Part shown: piece by piece, positions 1 through 9,127 of the stretch | Numbering within the stretch: position 1 is the first letter of the stretch | Layout of the letters: each line of letters begins with the position of its first letter | DNA from: Alphaproteobacteria bacterium | GTDB lineage: Bacteria; Myxococcota_A; UBA796; GCA-2862545 | Reading direction: 5' to 3' | NCBI GenBank assembly: GCA_020632885.1 | Contig: JACKEQ010000008.1 | Span: forward strand, 124,001-188,000 | DNA: 64,000 nt | The notes under the pieces: generated by a model | Database searches by the model: none | What the model saw: only the letters and a program-made list of their open reading frames with translations | Told to the model about the DNA's origin: nothing | Position numbers and translations under genes: made by a program

Positions 1-219
1 CGACTCCACGTCCGGGGGCGCATCGTCTTCGGACGGCTCGACCGCGGCGCCCTCGGGGGCCTCGACGGCCGGGAGGTCGTCCTCGTCCACCGCGTCGTCG
101 GTGACGGACAGCGTTCCGTTGCGGTCGACCTGGACCTTCGGGAGGTCGGAGACATCGACGGGCGTGGACGCATCGGCAGCGGGCAGGCACAGGGCCAGCC
201 AGGCGAGGAGCTGGGTCAT
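1..219 (-). CDS. Partial secreted acidic protein, N-terminus only
   Basis: Reading from ATG at 219 toward the window edge gives 73 residues with no stop. The first ~17 residues (MTQLLAWLALCLPAADA) look like a cleavable signal peptide. The rest is rich in Asp, Glu, Pro and Val and has no recognisable domain. The gene continues outside the window, so its function cannot be judged. It is divergent from pabB, with about 107 bp between the starts. Confidence 0.6.
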   Translation of the reverse strand, partial: MTQLLAWLALCLPAADASTPVDVSDLPKVQVDRNGTLSVTDDAVDEDDLPAVEAPEGAAVEPSEDDAPPDVES

Positions 220-326
220 GGGGCCATCCAGGGATAGGCGGGGAGGGGTTCGCGCGTGAGGGACACGCACGGAGAGGAGGACTCCACTTTGCCTGGTCGG
301 GGCCCATTTGTCCAGCTCGCCCGCGC

Positions 327-1595
327 GTGGGCGCGACGCCGGTGAGCGCACCCACCCCCGAGGCGGTCGCGCGAATCGCGGATCGTCCAGGTCTCACCTG
401 GCTCGATGGCGGCCGGGACGGTTGGAGCGTGCTGGCGTGGGACCCCGTGGACGTGGTGCGCGCGGCGCACGGTTGGCCGGCACGGGCGCGCGCGCTGCGC
501 GGGGCGCCACGACCCGGGGAGGGCCCGTTCCGCTCGGGTGTGATGGGCTACGTAGGCTACGGGGCGGGGCACGCCGTGGAGGCGGTGCCCAGCGAGGCCG
601 GGACCCCGGAGCCCCCCGTCTGGCTCGCGCGCTACGAGCACGCCCTCTGCCACCGTGCAGGACGCTGGGAGATCCACGGCGAGCGCGCGTTCCGCGAGGA
701 GGCGCGGCACCTGCTGGGGACGGCTCGGGAGGTCGACCCGCCCGAGCCTCCCACCCGCGTGGCGACCACGTGCACGCGGGAGGGCTACGAGGACCGCGTG
801 CGGCGCATCCTGGCGTGGATCGGGGAGGGCGACTGCTACCAGGTGAACCTCTCGCGGGTGGTCAGGGTGGCGCTCGACGACCCCTTCGACACCTACGTGC
901 GTCTGCATCGTGCGTCCGACGCGGCCATGGGTGCCTGGGTCACCCCCGAGCGCGGTGTGCACGTGCTCTCGAACAGCCCGGAGATCCTGCTCTCCATCGA
1001 CGGAGATCACCTGCGTTCGGACCCCATCAAGGGCACCCGACCCCGCGGGTCCGACCCCGCCAGCGACCGCGCCCTCGCGGACGAGCTCCTGGCGAGCGCG
1101 AAGGACGCCGCCGAGCTCGCCATGATCGTGGATCTCGTGCGCAACGACCTCGGCAGGGTCGCCCGCTACGGCTCGGTCCGCGTGGAGGCGCGCACGCTCC
1201 GGTCCCACGCCAACGTCCACCATGCCCACTGGCCGGTGCACGCGGACCTCGCCGCGGGCCACGATGCCTGGGACGCCCTGGCCGCCGTCTTCCCGCCCGG
1301 CAGCGTCACGGGAGCCCCGAAGGTCCGGGCCTGCCAGCGGATCGCCGAGCTGGAGCCCGAGCCCCGCGGCGTGTACTGCGGGGCCGTCGGCTACCTCGAC
1401 GACAGCGGGCGGGGCCGCTGGTCGGTCGCCATCCGCACGGGCGTCTGGGCCGACGGCACGCTGCGGTACCACGTCGGGGGCGGCGTGGTGGCGGACTCCG
1501 ACCCGAGGTCGGAGTGGGAGGAGACCGAGCACAAGGGCCGCGTGCTGGCCGCGGCCGCCGGCGTCAGCCCCCCGTCTTCTTCTTCACGGAGGTGA
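327..1595 (+). CDS. pabB: Aminodeoxychorismate synthase component I (PabB-like)
   Basis: A 422-residue chorismate-binding enzyme that makes 4-amino-4-deoxychorismate for p-aminobenzoate and folate. The family core is visible: GDCYQVNLSR, the SNSPEILL segment, PIKGTRPR, ELAMIVDLVRNDLGRV, FPPGSVTGAPK and GVYCGAVGY. The Lys in PIKGT is the PabB-type residue; anthranilate synthase TrpE usually has PIAGT, so PabB is preferred. The N-terminal domain is shorter than in E. coli PabB. No glutamine amidotransferase (PabA) or lyase (PabC) gene is next to it. The last ~32 bases overlap the end of the convergent gene on the minus strand. Confidence 0.9.
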   Translation: MGATPVSAPTPEAVARIADRPGLTWLDGGRDGWSVLAWDPVDVVRAAHGWPARARALRGAPRPGEGPFRSGVMGYVGYGAGHAVEAVPSEAGTPEPPVWLARYEHALCHRAGRWEIHGERAFREEARHLLGTAREVDPPEPPTRVATTCTREGYEDRVRRILAWIGEGDCYQVNLSRVVRVALDDPFDTYVRLHRASDAAMGAWVTPERGVHVLSNSPEILLSIDGDHLRSDPIKGTRPRGSDPASDRALADELLASAKDAAELAMIVDLVRNDLGRVARYGSVRVEARTLRSHANVHHAHWPVHADLAAGHDAWDALAAVFPPGSVTGAPKVRACQRIAELEPEPRGVYCGAVGYLDDSGRGRWSVAIRTGVWADGTLRYHVGGGVVADSDPRSEWEETEHKGRVLAAAAGVSPPSSSSRR

Positions 1596-2037
1596 GGATC
1601 CACTTCGCGACGACCTTCTCCACCCACTCGAAGGGCAGCTCGCGGGTGACCTTGCCCTTGGCGAGCACCTCGCCGTCGCTCATGGCCACCACCGCGGCGT
1701 CCTTCAGCTTGAACTCGAGCCGGGGCAGCGCGCCGCCGCCCTCCTCGCACCACGGCGTGGCTCCGACGCCACCGCCGTCGCTGCCGGTCTCCAGGGCGAT
1801 CTGGAGCTCCTTGATCATCACGTGACCGATGTCCCGCAGGTGGTCCACGATCACGATGTTCACGTCCATCCACTCCTTCTGGAGCTGGGAGCCGAACTCG
1901 TCGATGCGGGCCTGCTTGAAGTCGGGGTTGATCTGGTCCAGCTTGTCGAGAGCCGCAGCCAGGTGCTTCTTCAGATCGGGATCGAGCTCCCGGGTCGTGA
2001 ACTGCTTGCTGAGCTCGCGTGGAGCGCCACCGCTCAT
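1564..2037 (-). CDS. Conserved-looking hypothetical protein, 157 aa
   Basis: The start at 2037 (MSGGAPREL) is chosen because a strong Shine-Dalgarno, GGAGGTGGAG, directly precedes it; a start 18 bases upstream would place that site inside the gene. The N-terminal half is charged and helical (DPDLKKHLAAALDKLDQINPDF). The C-terminal half looks beta-rich and ends in a basic tail. There is no signal peptide or membrane segment, and I do not recognise the family. It lies downstream of the acetyltransferase and enolase on the same strand and may be their distal operon member. Confidence 0.7.
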   Translation of the reverse strand: MSGGAPRELSKQFTTRELDPDLKKHLAAALDKLDQINPDFKQARIDEFGSQLQKEWMDVNIVIVDHLRDIGHVMIKELQIALETGSDGGGVGATPWCEEGGGALPRLEFKLKDAAVVAMSDGEVLAKGKVTRELPFEWVEKVVAKWILTSVKKKTGG

Positions 2038-2070
2038 CTCCACCTCCGGGGGCATCCTACACCGGACGGC

Positions 2071-2535
2071 TCAGCCCCTGGCCAGCGTCACCTGCCACTC
2101 AGCGAAGCCCACGCTGCGCCAGAAGGCGACGGCCCGGGCATCCGCCACGAGCGTGCCGACCTCCACGCGCGGGTGCCCCGCGTGACGCGCGACGCGCACG
2201 AGCTCCTCCACGAGGGCCCGCCCGATCCCGCGCCTCCGGTGGGTGTCCGCCACGTAGAGGTCACCGATGCGGGCCGATGGCGGCAGGTCCACCACGGGCA
2301 GCGCGACGCGCGGGTGGGCCGAGAGGAAGGCGACCACCCGGCCGTCCTCCTCCCAGACCAGCGCGTGGGCGAAGGGCTCGCGGGCGAACCAAGAGCCCGC
2401 GACGTAGTCGCGCATCACACCCCGGGCGCCCGGGGTGGGCGCATACCTGGGGTCGGCCTCCGCCCCGTTGGCCTGCAGGGCCTCCCAGAGGTCGAGGATC
2501 GCCTCCAGGTCGCCGGGGCGGGCCGGACGGATCAT
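2071..2535 (-). CDS. GNAT-family N-acetyltransferase
   Basis: A single GNAT domain of 154 residues. It opens with MIRPARPGDLEAILDLWEAL. The acetyl-CoA loop is seen as IGDLYVADTHRRRGIGRALV, matching the R/Q-x-x-G-x-G/A signature, and the C-terminal strand is AVAFWRSVGFAEWQ. The start ATG at 2535 overlaps the enolase stop (ATGA), so the two are probably translationally coupled. The substrate cannot be told; small amines, amino acids and protein N-termini are all possible for this superfamily. Confidence 0.85.
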   Translation of the reverse strand: MIRPARPGDLEAILDLWEALQANGAEADPRYAPTPGARGVMRDYVAGSWFAREPFAHALVWEEDGRVVAFLSAHPRVALPVVDLPPSARIGDLYVADTHRRRGIGRALVEELVRVARHAGHPRVEVGTLVADARAVAFWRSVGFAEWQVTLARG

Positions 2536-3806
2536 CGGAGGATCGAGCGGCCCGCGTAGCGCGCGGCGTTCCCGAGCTGCGCCTCGATGCGGAGGAGCTG
2601 GTTGTACTTGGCCACCCGGTCGGTGCGGCAGGGCGCGCCGGTCTTGATCTGGCCCGTGCCGCACGCCACCGCGAGGTCCGCGATGGTGACGTCCTCGGTC
2701 TCGCCGGACCGGTGGGACATCACGGACGTGTAGGAGGCGCGGTGCGCCGTGCCCACGGCGTCGAGGGTCTCGGAGAGGGTGCCGATCTGGTTGACCTTCA
2801 CGAGGATGGAGTTCGCCACGCCGCGGCTGATGCCGTCCTTCAGGCGGCTCGTGTTGGTCACGAACAGGTCGTCACCGACGAGCTGCGCGCGGCCACCGAG
2901 CTTCGCGGTGAGGGTGGCCCAGCCGTCCCAGTCGTTCTCGTCGAGGCCGTCCTCGATGGAGAACAGGGGGTAGGCGTCCACGAGCTCCGCGTAGTACGCC
3001 ACGAGCTCGTCCGACGACCAGGTCTTGCCCTCGCCGGCGAGCTGGTAGGCGCCGTCCTTCCAGAGCTCGGAGGCCGCCACGTCGAGGGCGAGCACGATCT
3101 GGTCGCCCAGCGTGTAGCCCGCCTTCTCGACGGCCTCGCAGATGGCGTCGAGGGCGGCGCGGTTGCTCTCGAGGTTCGGCGCGAAGCCGCCCTCGTCGCC
3201 CACGCCCGTCCCGAGCCCACGGCCCGAGAGCACCTTCTTGAGGTGGTGGTAGATCTCGGTGCCCCAGCGGAGCCCCTCGGCGAACGACGCGGCGCCCACC
3301 GGCATCACCATGAACTCCTGGATGTCCACGTTGTTGTCGGCGTGGGAGCCACCGTTGAGGATGTTGAGCATCGGGACGGGGAGGAGGTTGGCGCCCGCAC
3401 CGCCGACGTAGCGGTAGAGCGGCAGCCCCGTGGCGGCCGCCCCGGCCTTGGCGGCCGCGAGCGAGGCCCCGAGGATGGCGTTGGCGCCGAGCCGGCTCTT
3501 GTTCGGGGTGCCGTCCAGCTCGACGAGCAGGGCGTCGATGGCGGTCTGGTCGCGCACGTCGAGGCCGATCAGCTGGTCGGCGATCGGGCCGTTCACGTTG
3601 GCCACCGCCTGCGCCACACCCTTGCCCAGCCAGCGGGAGGCGTCGCCGTCGCGCAGCTCCACCGCCTCGTGCTCGCCGGTGCTCGCGCCCGACGGGACCG
3701 CCGCGCGCCCGCGATGCCCGTGCTCCGTGACGATCTCCACCTCGACCGTGGGGTTGCCGCGAGAATCGAGGATGGTGCGTCCCTGCACCTCGTAGATCGT
3801 AGCCAT
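2532..3806 (-). CDS. eno: Enolase (phosphopyruvate hydratase)
   Basis: Interconverts 2-phosphoglycerate and phosphoenolpyruvate in glycolysis. The protein is 424 residues, the usual length. Signature segments are present: GRTILDSRGNPTVEVE at the N-terminus, the mobile catalytic loop GASTGEHEAVELRDGD, GDEGGFAPN, LALDVAASE, FSIEDGL (metal ligands), VGDDLFVTN and SVMSHRSGETED with the catalytic region. The start at 3806 follows a good AAGGAG Shine-Dalgarno. It is the first gene of a probable operon with the downstream acetyltransferase. Confidence 0.98.
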   Translation of the reverse strand: MATIYEVQGRTILDSRGNPTVEVEIVTEHGHRGRAAVPSGASTGEHEAVELRDGDASRWLGKGVAQAVANVNGPIADQLIGLDVRDQTAIDALLVELDGTPNKSRLGANAILGASLAAAKAGAAATGLPLYRYVGGAGANLLPVPMLNILNGGSHADNNVDIQEFMVMPVGAASFAEGLRWGTEIYHHLKKVLSGRGLGTGVGDEGGFAPNLESNRAALDAICEAVEKAGYTLGDQIVLALDVAASELWKDGAYQLAGEGKTWSSDELVAYYAELVDAYPLFSIEDGLDENDWDGWATLTAKLGGRAQLVGDDLFVTNTSRLKDGISRGVANSILVKVNQIGTLSETLDAVGTAHRASYTSVMSHRSGETEDVTIADLAVACGTGQIKTGAPCRTDRVAKYNQLLRIEAQLGNAARYAGRSILR

Positions 3807-3882
3807 GTGAAGCTCCTTCGTCGGTCGTGCGCGCGGGTAACCCGGTTGGCTCCGGCACGGGGGGGTGGGTAGGATGCGCCCG

Positions 3883-6027
3883 ATGCGTACCGTGATCCCC
3901 GCCGTCCTCACCTGTGCCCTCCTCTTCGCCACGCCGGCGCACGCGCGCTCCGTGAAGTGGCTCGCGAAGGGCGCGACCGTCGAGATCCAGGGCCCCGTGG
4001 ACGTCCCGCTCTACCGCGGCGACTACGGTGGCCACCGCCCGCTCGTGCGCATCGAGACGCCCGGGAAGAGCGCCCCGCGCGCCGATCTCGCGGTCGTGGA
4101 CATCGCCCACGGGTGGACCCGGATCGGCTGGAAGACCGTGCGCCAGCTCGGCCTCGTGCCCGAGGAGACCTCGCTCCAGGGCCGCTACGCCCAGGTCGTG
4201 GTGCTCCCCGAGGTGCGGATCGGCGACCTCGTGATCCGCGATCTCCGCGCCCAGGTGGACGACTCGGAGGTGCCCGTGCTCGGTCTGGCCGCGATCCCCG
4301 GCCTGGCCACGGCGATCCTCGCGAGCGAGGGCAAGGTGCGCTTCGTGCCCGCTTCCCAGGGGCGCGAGCTCGTGCAGGGCGTGGGCGAGGCCCTGGAGAT
4401 CCGCCGTCAGACCGCGGGGACCTGGAAGGCGGGCAGCGAGAAGGAGCACGGGAACGGCATGGCGCTCTCCACTCCGGGCGCCCTCTCCGGTGAGGACGGG
4501 TGGCTCCAGCTGCGCACGGACGTGTCCACCACCCACGCCACACCCGCGTACGACGACAACCGGGTGCGCCGGCGGGGTGGCGAGCTCCACCTCCGGGGCC
4601 GCGGGCGCATCGGAGAGGTCGAGCTGGCCGAGAGCTGGGTGGTCCGGGACGGCTCGCTGTCCGACAAGGCCGAGGGGCTCGTGGGGGCGCTCGGCTACGA
4701 CCAGCTCTACGCGGTCGACCTCGCGGTGAGCCCGTCCCACGGGCTCGTGGCCGTGAAGGAGGCCTTCCAGCCGAAGTGGGAGCGGGCGGAGGCCGTGCGG
4801 CTCGAGGTCGCGAAGGCCGCCCACACCGCAGCAGGCCTGCCGAGCGCGGACGAGCGCGTGGACCGGCCGCCCAAGATCGGGTTCGACAAGGGCGGCCCCG
4901 AGGCGGACCCCAAGGGCGACCCCGGGGATCCCTCCACCCTCCGGCTGGAGCGCGATCTGGCCGTGGCGCTCTGGGACGTGGGTGACCTCGACGCCGCCAT
5001 CCCGTTCTTCCTGCGGGCCTCCGAGGCCGCGGGCGACCATTGCGGCCCCCACATGGAGCTCGGCCTGAAGCGGCTCGCGTGGTCGGGCTCGATGCAGCAG
5101 CAGAAGTTCATCGTGGAGCTGATCCGCCAGCCCCTCCGGCAGGCGGGCGAGCTCTGGGACCGCTGGGACGCGCTCGACCCCAAGACCCGCGAGGCGGTGC
5201 GCAAGGGCAAGGACGTGGCCACGGACGTCTTCCAGATCGAGCAGGAGTCGCGGTGCCTGACGGCCTGGGGCACGCTCATGGCGGCCTACGTGGCCCAGGG
5301 CAACACGGCCGAGAGCTCCGCGATCTACAAGGACCACTACGGGCGCGACCCCCTCGTGGCCTTCGCGCAGGGCCTCTCGCTCCTCGAGCAGGGGCAGGCG
5401 AAGACCGCCGAGATCCCGATCCGCGAGGCGCTCTCGTTCGACGTGGCCGAGAAGGGCGACATCAAGCTCGGTCTCGGGCGGGCCCAGGCCGTCCAGGGTC
5501 TCCGGGAGCCCGTGCTCGAGCTGGTGAAGGAGGTCCCGGCCCTCGAGCTCGACCACGGGCTGGCGGCCGCGATGATCGCCCTCGAGTGGGGCCGGATGCT
5601 GGATGGCGACGAGGGGCCGGCGGAGATGGCCCGGCGCCTCGTGAAGGCCGACCCCTTCTGGATCCCCGCGCAGCTCGTGGCCATCTGGCGCGGCGTGGAG
5701 GAGGCGGACGCCACGCAGCTCCGCGCGGAGCTCGTGCGCCAGCAGGCCCGCGACGCGGGCTCCACCGAGGTGGAGGTGTACCGCGCCGTGCTCCAGGCCC
5801 TCGAGGGGCAGGGCGCCGAGGCGCGGAAGGCGCTGCGCACCCTCCAGAAGTCCCGTCCGCCCACGCCGGACCTCTTCGCGGCCCTCGCCCTCGTGGCGTC
5901 GATCAACGGTCGCCTCGATCGTGTGGAGGAGAACCTGCTGGAGCTCCGCCTGCGCTACCCGGCCATGCCCTTCGACGACCTCGACCTCCCGCGCGCCCCG
6001 GCCGAGCCCGAGCCCACCGCGCCGTGA
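3883..6027 (+). CDS. Secreted protein with N-terminal beta domain and TPR-like helices
   Basis: About 714 residues. The start at 3883 gives a clean signal peptide (MRTVIPAVLTCALLFATPAHA) with a GGTAGGA motif nine bases upstream; starts at 3874 or the GTG at 3865 are possible. The N-terminal ~300 residues look beta-rich, with IGDLVIRDLRAQVDDSEVPVLG and VGALGYDQLYAVDL resembling retropepsin-like aspartyl folds, though no convincing catalytic D-T/S-G is seen. After a low-complexity linker, the C-terminal ~350 residues are alanine- and leucine-rich helical repeats of TPR type (DVGDLDAAIPFFLRASEAAGD). Probably periplasmic. It heads a plus-strand run of closely spaced genes. Confidence 0.8.
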   Translation: MRTVIPAVLTCALLFATPAHARSVKWLAKGATVEIQGPVDVPLYRGDYGGHRPLVRIETPGKSAPRADLAVVDIAHGWTRIGWKTVRQLGLVPEETSLQGRYAQVVVLPEVRIGDLVIRDLRAQVDDSEVPVLGLAAIPGLATAILASEGKVRFVPASQGRELVQGVGEALEIRRQTAGTWKAGSEKEHGNGMALSTPGALSGEDGWLQLRTDVSTTHATPAYDDNRVRRRGGELHLRGRGRIGEVELAESWVVRDGSLSDKAEGLVGALGYDQLYAVDLAVSPSHGLVAVKEAFQPKWERAEAVRLEVAKAAHTAAGLPSADERVDRPPKIGFDKGGPEADPKGDPGDPSTLRLERDLAVALWDVGDLDAAIPFFLRASEAAGDHCGPHMELGLKRLAWSGSMQQQKFIVELIRQPLRQAGELWDRWDALDPKTREAVRKGKDVATDVFQIEQESRCLTAWGTLMAAYVAQGNTAESSAIYKDHYGRDPLVAFAQGLSLLEQGQAKTAEIPIREALSFDVAEKGDIKLGLGRAQAVQGLREPVLELVKEVPALELDHGLAAAMIALEWGRMLDGDEGPAEMARRLVKADPFWIPAQLVAIWRGVEEADATQLRAELVRQQARDAGSTEVEVYRAVLQALEGQGAEARKALRTLQKSRPPTPDLFAALALVASINGRLDRVEENLLELRLRYPAMPFDDLDLPRAPAEPEPTAP

Positions 6028-6047
6028 GGACGGGATAGAATCTCCAC

Positions 6048-6371
6048 GTGTTCTGCAGCCCTTTCGACGAAGCTCTCGCCCACCAGGGCCCCCCCGGCGT
6101 CTTCCTCCCAGACCCCGAGGGTGCGCTGCGCTTCCACCCCAGCTGGACCCGCGACGCCTGGGGCCGGGCGCCGGGCCCGCATGCACTGGAGTGGAGCTGG
6201 CAGCTCTTCCGCGACCGCGGCACCGGCTACGTGCAGGTGGCGCTGGTCACCTCGCCCTCCCTCGTGGCCGAGCACCCGCGGATGGACGTGCGCGTGTTCC
6301 CCTCCCGCGAGGCGGCCGAGGCGGCGCGGGCGGCCTACGGCTCGCCACCCCTCGCGAGCGACCCGTGGTGA
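6048..6371 (+). CDS. Small hypothetical protein, 107 aa
   Basis: Starts with GTG at 6048, 20 bases after the preceding stop, and ends in a 4-base GTGA overlap with the next gene. It is rich in Trp, His and Pro in the first half (LRFHPSWTRDAW, LEWSWQLFRD). No signal peptide, membrane helix or known motif is seen. The tight packing supports it being a real gene, but I do not recognise it. Confidence 0.55.
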   Translation: MFCSPFDEALAHQGPPGVFLPDPEGALRFHPSWTRDAWGRAPGPHALEWSWQLFRDRGTGYVQVALVTSPSLVAEHPRMDVRVFPSREAAEAARAAYGSPPLASDPW

Positions 6372-7123
6372 TCGTCGCGCTCCTCGGGGTCGTCCTGGCC
6401 CAGGAGAGCGACGACGACCTCGACGATCCGGAGGTCTCCGAGACGGTCATCGTGTACTCCAAGGAGGAGATGGACCGCGCCCGGGAGGCCGTGATCCAGG
6501 AGCTCGCCGACCTCGGGTACGACAAGGTCCTCGAGAAGGACGGCGCCATCGTCCTCCGCCACCAGCAGGCCTGGAAGGGCGACGTCTGGCTGCACGACGA
6601 CGGCTGGATGCGCATCAAGCGCCAGCCGGTGCGCCTCGAGGCGCCCGCCACCCCATTCAGCCGCGCCAACAGGGCCGGCGCGTGGGCCGGGTGCATCCTG
6701 CTCCCGTTCCGCTGTGTGCGCGCCGGGGGCCAGTTCGTGAGCGAGCGCAAGTTCGTGGCCGTGGAGACCCGTACCACCGAGCGCATCGCGCCCGACGTCT
6801 CCACCTGGGGCGATCGGGTGGCGGACTACCGCACCGGGCAGAAGATCGACGGTCTCCCGGCCCGTCTGGAGGCCCTGTGGCTGCGCGGGGAGCCGCTGGA
6901 GGGCGAGGGGAGCCTGGCCTCCGTCGAGGAGCGCAAGGAGGCCCTGCTGCGGTACTGGGAGACCCGGACCGACAACCCGTGGGGCGAGGCCGTCCGCGGC
7001 ACCGTGGAGGCCTTCATCCGCGGTGAGGTCCAGAGCTCGGACACGCCCTTCACGGACGACGAGATCGCGTCGTTCAACCGGCGGAGCCGGGCGGGGCGCG
7101 CGCTGGACCTGGAGAGGCGGTGA
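6368..7123 (+). CDS. Probable secreted hypothetical protein
   Basis: GTG at 6368 overlaps the preceding stop (GTGA); another GTG one codon earlier is an alternative. The 251-residue product begins with a short hydrophobic stretch ending ...LLGVVLAQESDDDLDD, which looks like a signal peptide followed by an acidic segment. The body has a mixed alpha/beta character with VIVYSKEEMDRAREAVIQEL and a central Gly/Ala segment (RANRAGAWAGCILLPFRC) that may be a membrane hairpin. No family is recognised. Its stop overlaps the start of the prenyltransferase gene (GTGA). Confidence 0.7.
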   Translation: MIVALLGVVLAQESDDDLDDPEVSETVIVYSKEEMDRAREAVIQELADLGYDKVLEKDGAIVLRHQQAWKGDVWLHDDGWMRIKRQPVRLEAPATPFSRANRAGAWAGCILLPFRCVRAGGQFVSERKFVAVETRTTERIAPDVSTWGDRVADYRTGQKIDGLPARLEALWLRGEPLEGEGSLASVEERKEALLRYWETRTDNPWGEAVRGTVEAFIRGEVQSSDTPFTDDEIASFNRRSRAGRALDLERR

Positions 7124-8103
7124 GCCGTCCTGTGGCCTGGTGGCACCTCGCGCGGCCGCGGATGGTGCCCTTCCTCCTCCTGCTGCCGTTCTTCGGCTTC
7201 GCCTTCGCGCACTGGGACCGGGCCCTCGAGATGCGCGGCGGGGACGGGCTGCTCTGGGTGTTCGCCGCCTGGACCCTCCTCAACGCGGGCACCATGTGGC
7301 TCAACGCCGAGCTGGACCGCGACGAGGGCGACGTCCTGCTCGGCCGGGCGGTGCCGGTGCCGACGGGGACCGCCTCGGCCGGGTACGTCGCGCTCCTGGC
7401 GTGCGTCCCGGTGGCCTGGGTGGGCAGCCCGCTCTCGGGCGCCGCGGCGGCCGTGTGCGCCGTGCTGGCTGTGTTCTACAGCCATCCGGCGCTCGCCTGG
7501 AAGGGGCACCCCGTGGGCGGGCCCTTCGTGAACGTCGTGGGGTACGGGTTGCTCTCGCCCCTGGCGGGCTGGGCGGTGGTGGACGTGCCCACGAACCCCC
7601 GCACGCTCGTGGCCTGGGCCCTGTTCGGGGTCGGGATCCTCTCGCCCTACCTGCTCGCCCAGGCGTTCCAGGGGGACGAGGACCGCGCGCGCGGCTACCG
7701 CACCGCGGTCGTCGCGCTGGGGCCGCAGCGCACCCTCCACCTCGCGAGGGCCGCCATGGCGGGCGTGATGCTCGGTGGATTCGCGCTGGCCGTCATCGGC
7801 TGGTTCCCGCGGGTCTGCCTGGTGGCGCTGCCGCTCTGGCTCTGGGTGGACGACCTGCTCCGTCGCTGGGCCCAGCTGCCGGACGGCGGGTCGAGCGCGT
7901 GGGCCCTCCGCTACGCCCGGCGTGTGCTGGTGTCCGTCGTGGTGCTCGTGTCGCTCTGCTTCGTGGAGTACGCCCGCCAGAGCTACGCCCACGAGCCCGT
8001 CGCGGGGTTGGGCACGGCCTCCGGCCGGCCGACCGACCGTCCTCACCTGCCCCCGCACCTGATGCGGGTCTGGGAGGCCACCCATGGCGCGGTCCTCGAG
8101 TGA
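7120..8103 (+). CDS. UbiA-family membrane prenyltransferase
   Basis: An integral membrane protein of 327 residues with about eight hydrophobic segments. The first Asp-rich motif is NAELDRDEGD (near residue 61), in the place of the family's N/D-x-x-x-D-x-x-x-D. A second acidic motif, QGDEDRARGYRT, lies near residue 187. UbiA enzymes use these to bind Mg-diphosphate of polyprenyl donors when prenylating quinone, haem or chlorin acceptors. The acceptor cannot be deduced; the neighbours are not quinone or haem genes. GTG start at 7120 overlaps the upstream stop, and its 3' end overlaps the next gene by 20 bases. Confidence 0.8.
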   Translation: MSRPVAWWHLARPRMVPFLLLLPFFGFAFAHWDRALEMRGGDGLLWVFAAWTLLNAGTMWLNAELDRDEGDVLLGRAVPVPTGTASAGYVALLACVPVAWVGSPLSGAAAAVCAVLAVFYSHPALAWKGHPVGGPFVNVVGYGLLSPLAGWAVVDVPTNPRTLVAWALFGVGILSPYLLAQAFQGDEDRARGYRTAVVALGPQRTLHLARAAMAGVMLGGFALAVIGWFPRVCLVALPLWLWVDDLLRRWAQLPDGGSSAWALRYARRVLVSVVVLVSLCFVEYARQSYAHEPVAGLGTASGRPTDRPHLPPHLMRVWEATHGAVLE

Positions 8104-8707
8104 GCTGGATCCGGCCGTCGTCCGGCAGCTCGCCCACGACATCAAGAACCCCCTCACCGCCGTCCGGGTGCTCGCGGACATGCTGCTCGACGAGGCGCCA
8201 CCGGGCGTGGCGAGCGACCTGCGGGAGCTCCTGGGGGCGGTCGACCTCGCGGTCGTCCAGGCCGAGGACCTGGCCCTCTACGCGCGCATGCACCTCGAGG
8301 AGACCGGCCAGACGCCGAGCCGTCCCCTGGGGAGCGTCGTGCGGGATGTGTGCGATCGGCCCGCCCTGGCCGGCGTGGTGGTGGCCGGACACTCGGATCG
8401 GCCCGTCCCGCTCGGGCCAGCGCGCCGCGTGCTCACCGCGGTGCTCGCCAACGCCGTGCGGCTCGGTGTGCCTGTCCGTGTGACGCTGGACGGGGTGACG
8501 GTCTCCGTGGAGCACGACGTGGCGGTCGACCCCGTCATCGCCGAGCGGCTCGTGCTCCCCGGAGGTGCCGAGGCCGCGCGGAAGGCCGGCCTCCGGGTGT
8601 CCACCCTGGGTCTCTGGGTGCCCGCCGAGCTCGCCCGGCGGTCGGGGGGCTCGGTGGTGGTCTCGGGCGGCGCGCGGCTCGTGGTGCTGGTGCGCCTGCC
8701 CGGGTGA
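8084..8707 (+). CDS. Minimal HisKA-type histidine-kinase module
   Basis: A 207-residue soluble protein. The N-terminus carries a textbook dimerisation/phosphoacceptor H-box, QLAHDIKNPLTAVR, with His18. The remainder is the size of a small HATPase domain, but the N-box is weak (VLANAVRLG) and clear G1/G2 ATP-binding boxes are not obvious; LGLWVPAELARRSGGSV resembles the G2-like region. There is no sensor or transmembrane part. It could be a degenerate kinase or a phosphotransfer protein. No response regulator is adjacent. It starts inside the end of the prenyltransferase gene. Confidence 0.75.
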   Translation: MARSSSELDPAVVRQLAHDIKNPLTAVRVLADMLLDEAPPGVASDLRELLGAVDLAVVQAEDLALYARMHLEETGQTPSRPLGSVVRDVCDRPALAGVVVAGHSDRPVPLGPARRVLTAVLANAVRLGVPVRVTLDGVTVSVEHDVAVDPVIAERLVLPGGAEAARKAGLRVSTLGLWVPAELARRSGGSVVVSGGARLVVLVRLPG

Positions 8708-9127
8708 TCAGGGCTTCTCGGTCCAGGGCCCGCCGTGCTCGCCGAACACGGTGCCGAACACGGCCACACCGCTGCCGACGATCCCCGTGGCGCAGCCCAC
8801 GACGTGCGCGAGCACGACGGCCACGAGCATGGTCGCCCGGATCAGGCCGGTGGGACGCTTCAGGAGGAAGATCGAGATCAGCCGCAGGCTCGCCAGCATC
8901 ACGATCGACGAGAACACCACGGTGACGAGCGTGGAGAAGCCCGCGATCCCCGCCAGCCAGTAGCGGGTGCTCGTCATGGGCTCGCCCTCGAGGGGGTGCA
9001 GGGCGGGACCGAGCGCCAGGAACACCGCCAGGCTCACCCCGGCGAGCACGTGCACACCGAGGCTCGCGAGGTGGACCGCGAACATCGGCAGCGGGCTCGG
9101 GAACGGCGGGAGTTGCTCTTCGCTCAC
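8708..9127 (-). CDS. Small integral membrane protein
   Basis: 139 residues starting at a GTG that overlaps the stop of the upstream M50 protease gene (GTGA). Three or four hydrophobic segments are visible, including FAVHLASLGVHVLAGVSLAV and IRATMLVAVVLAHVVGCATG. No soluble domain or motif is recognised. It is the last of three overlapping minus-strand genes encoding membrane proteins, so it may act with the protease, but nothing in the sequence proves this. Confidence 0.75.
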   Translation of the reverse strand: MSEEQLPPFPSPLPMFAVHLASLGVHVLAGVSLAVFLALGPALHPLEGEPMTSTRYWLAGIAGFSTLVTVVFSSIVMLASLRLISIFLLKRPTGLIRATMLVAVVLAHVVGCATGIVGSGVAVFGTVFGEHGGPWTEKP

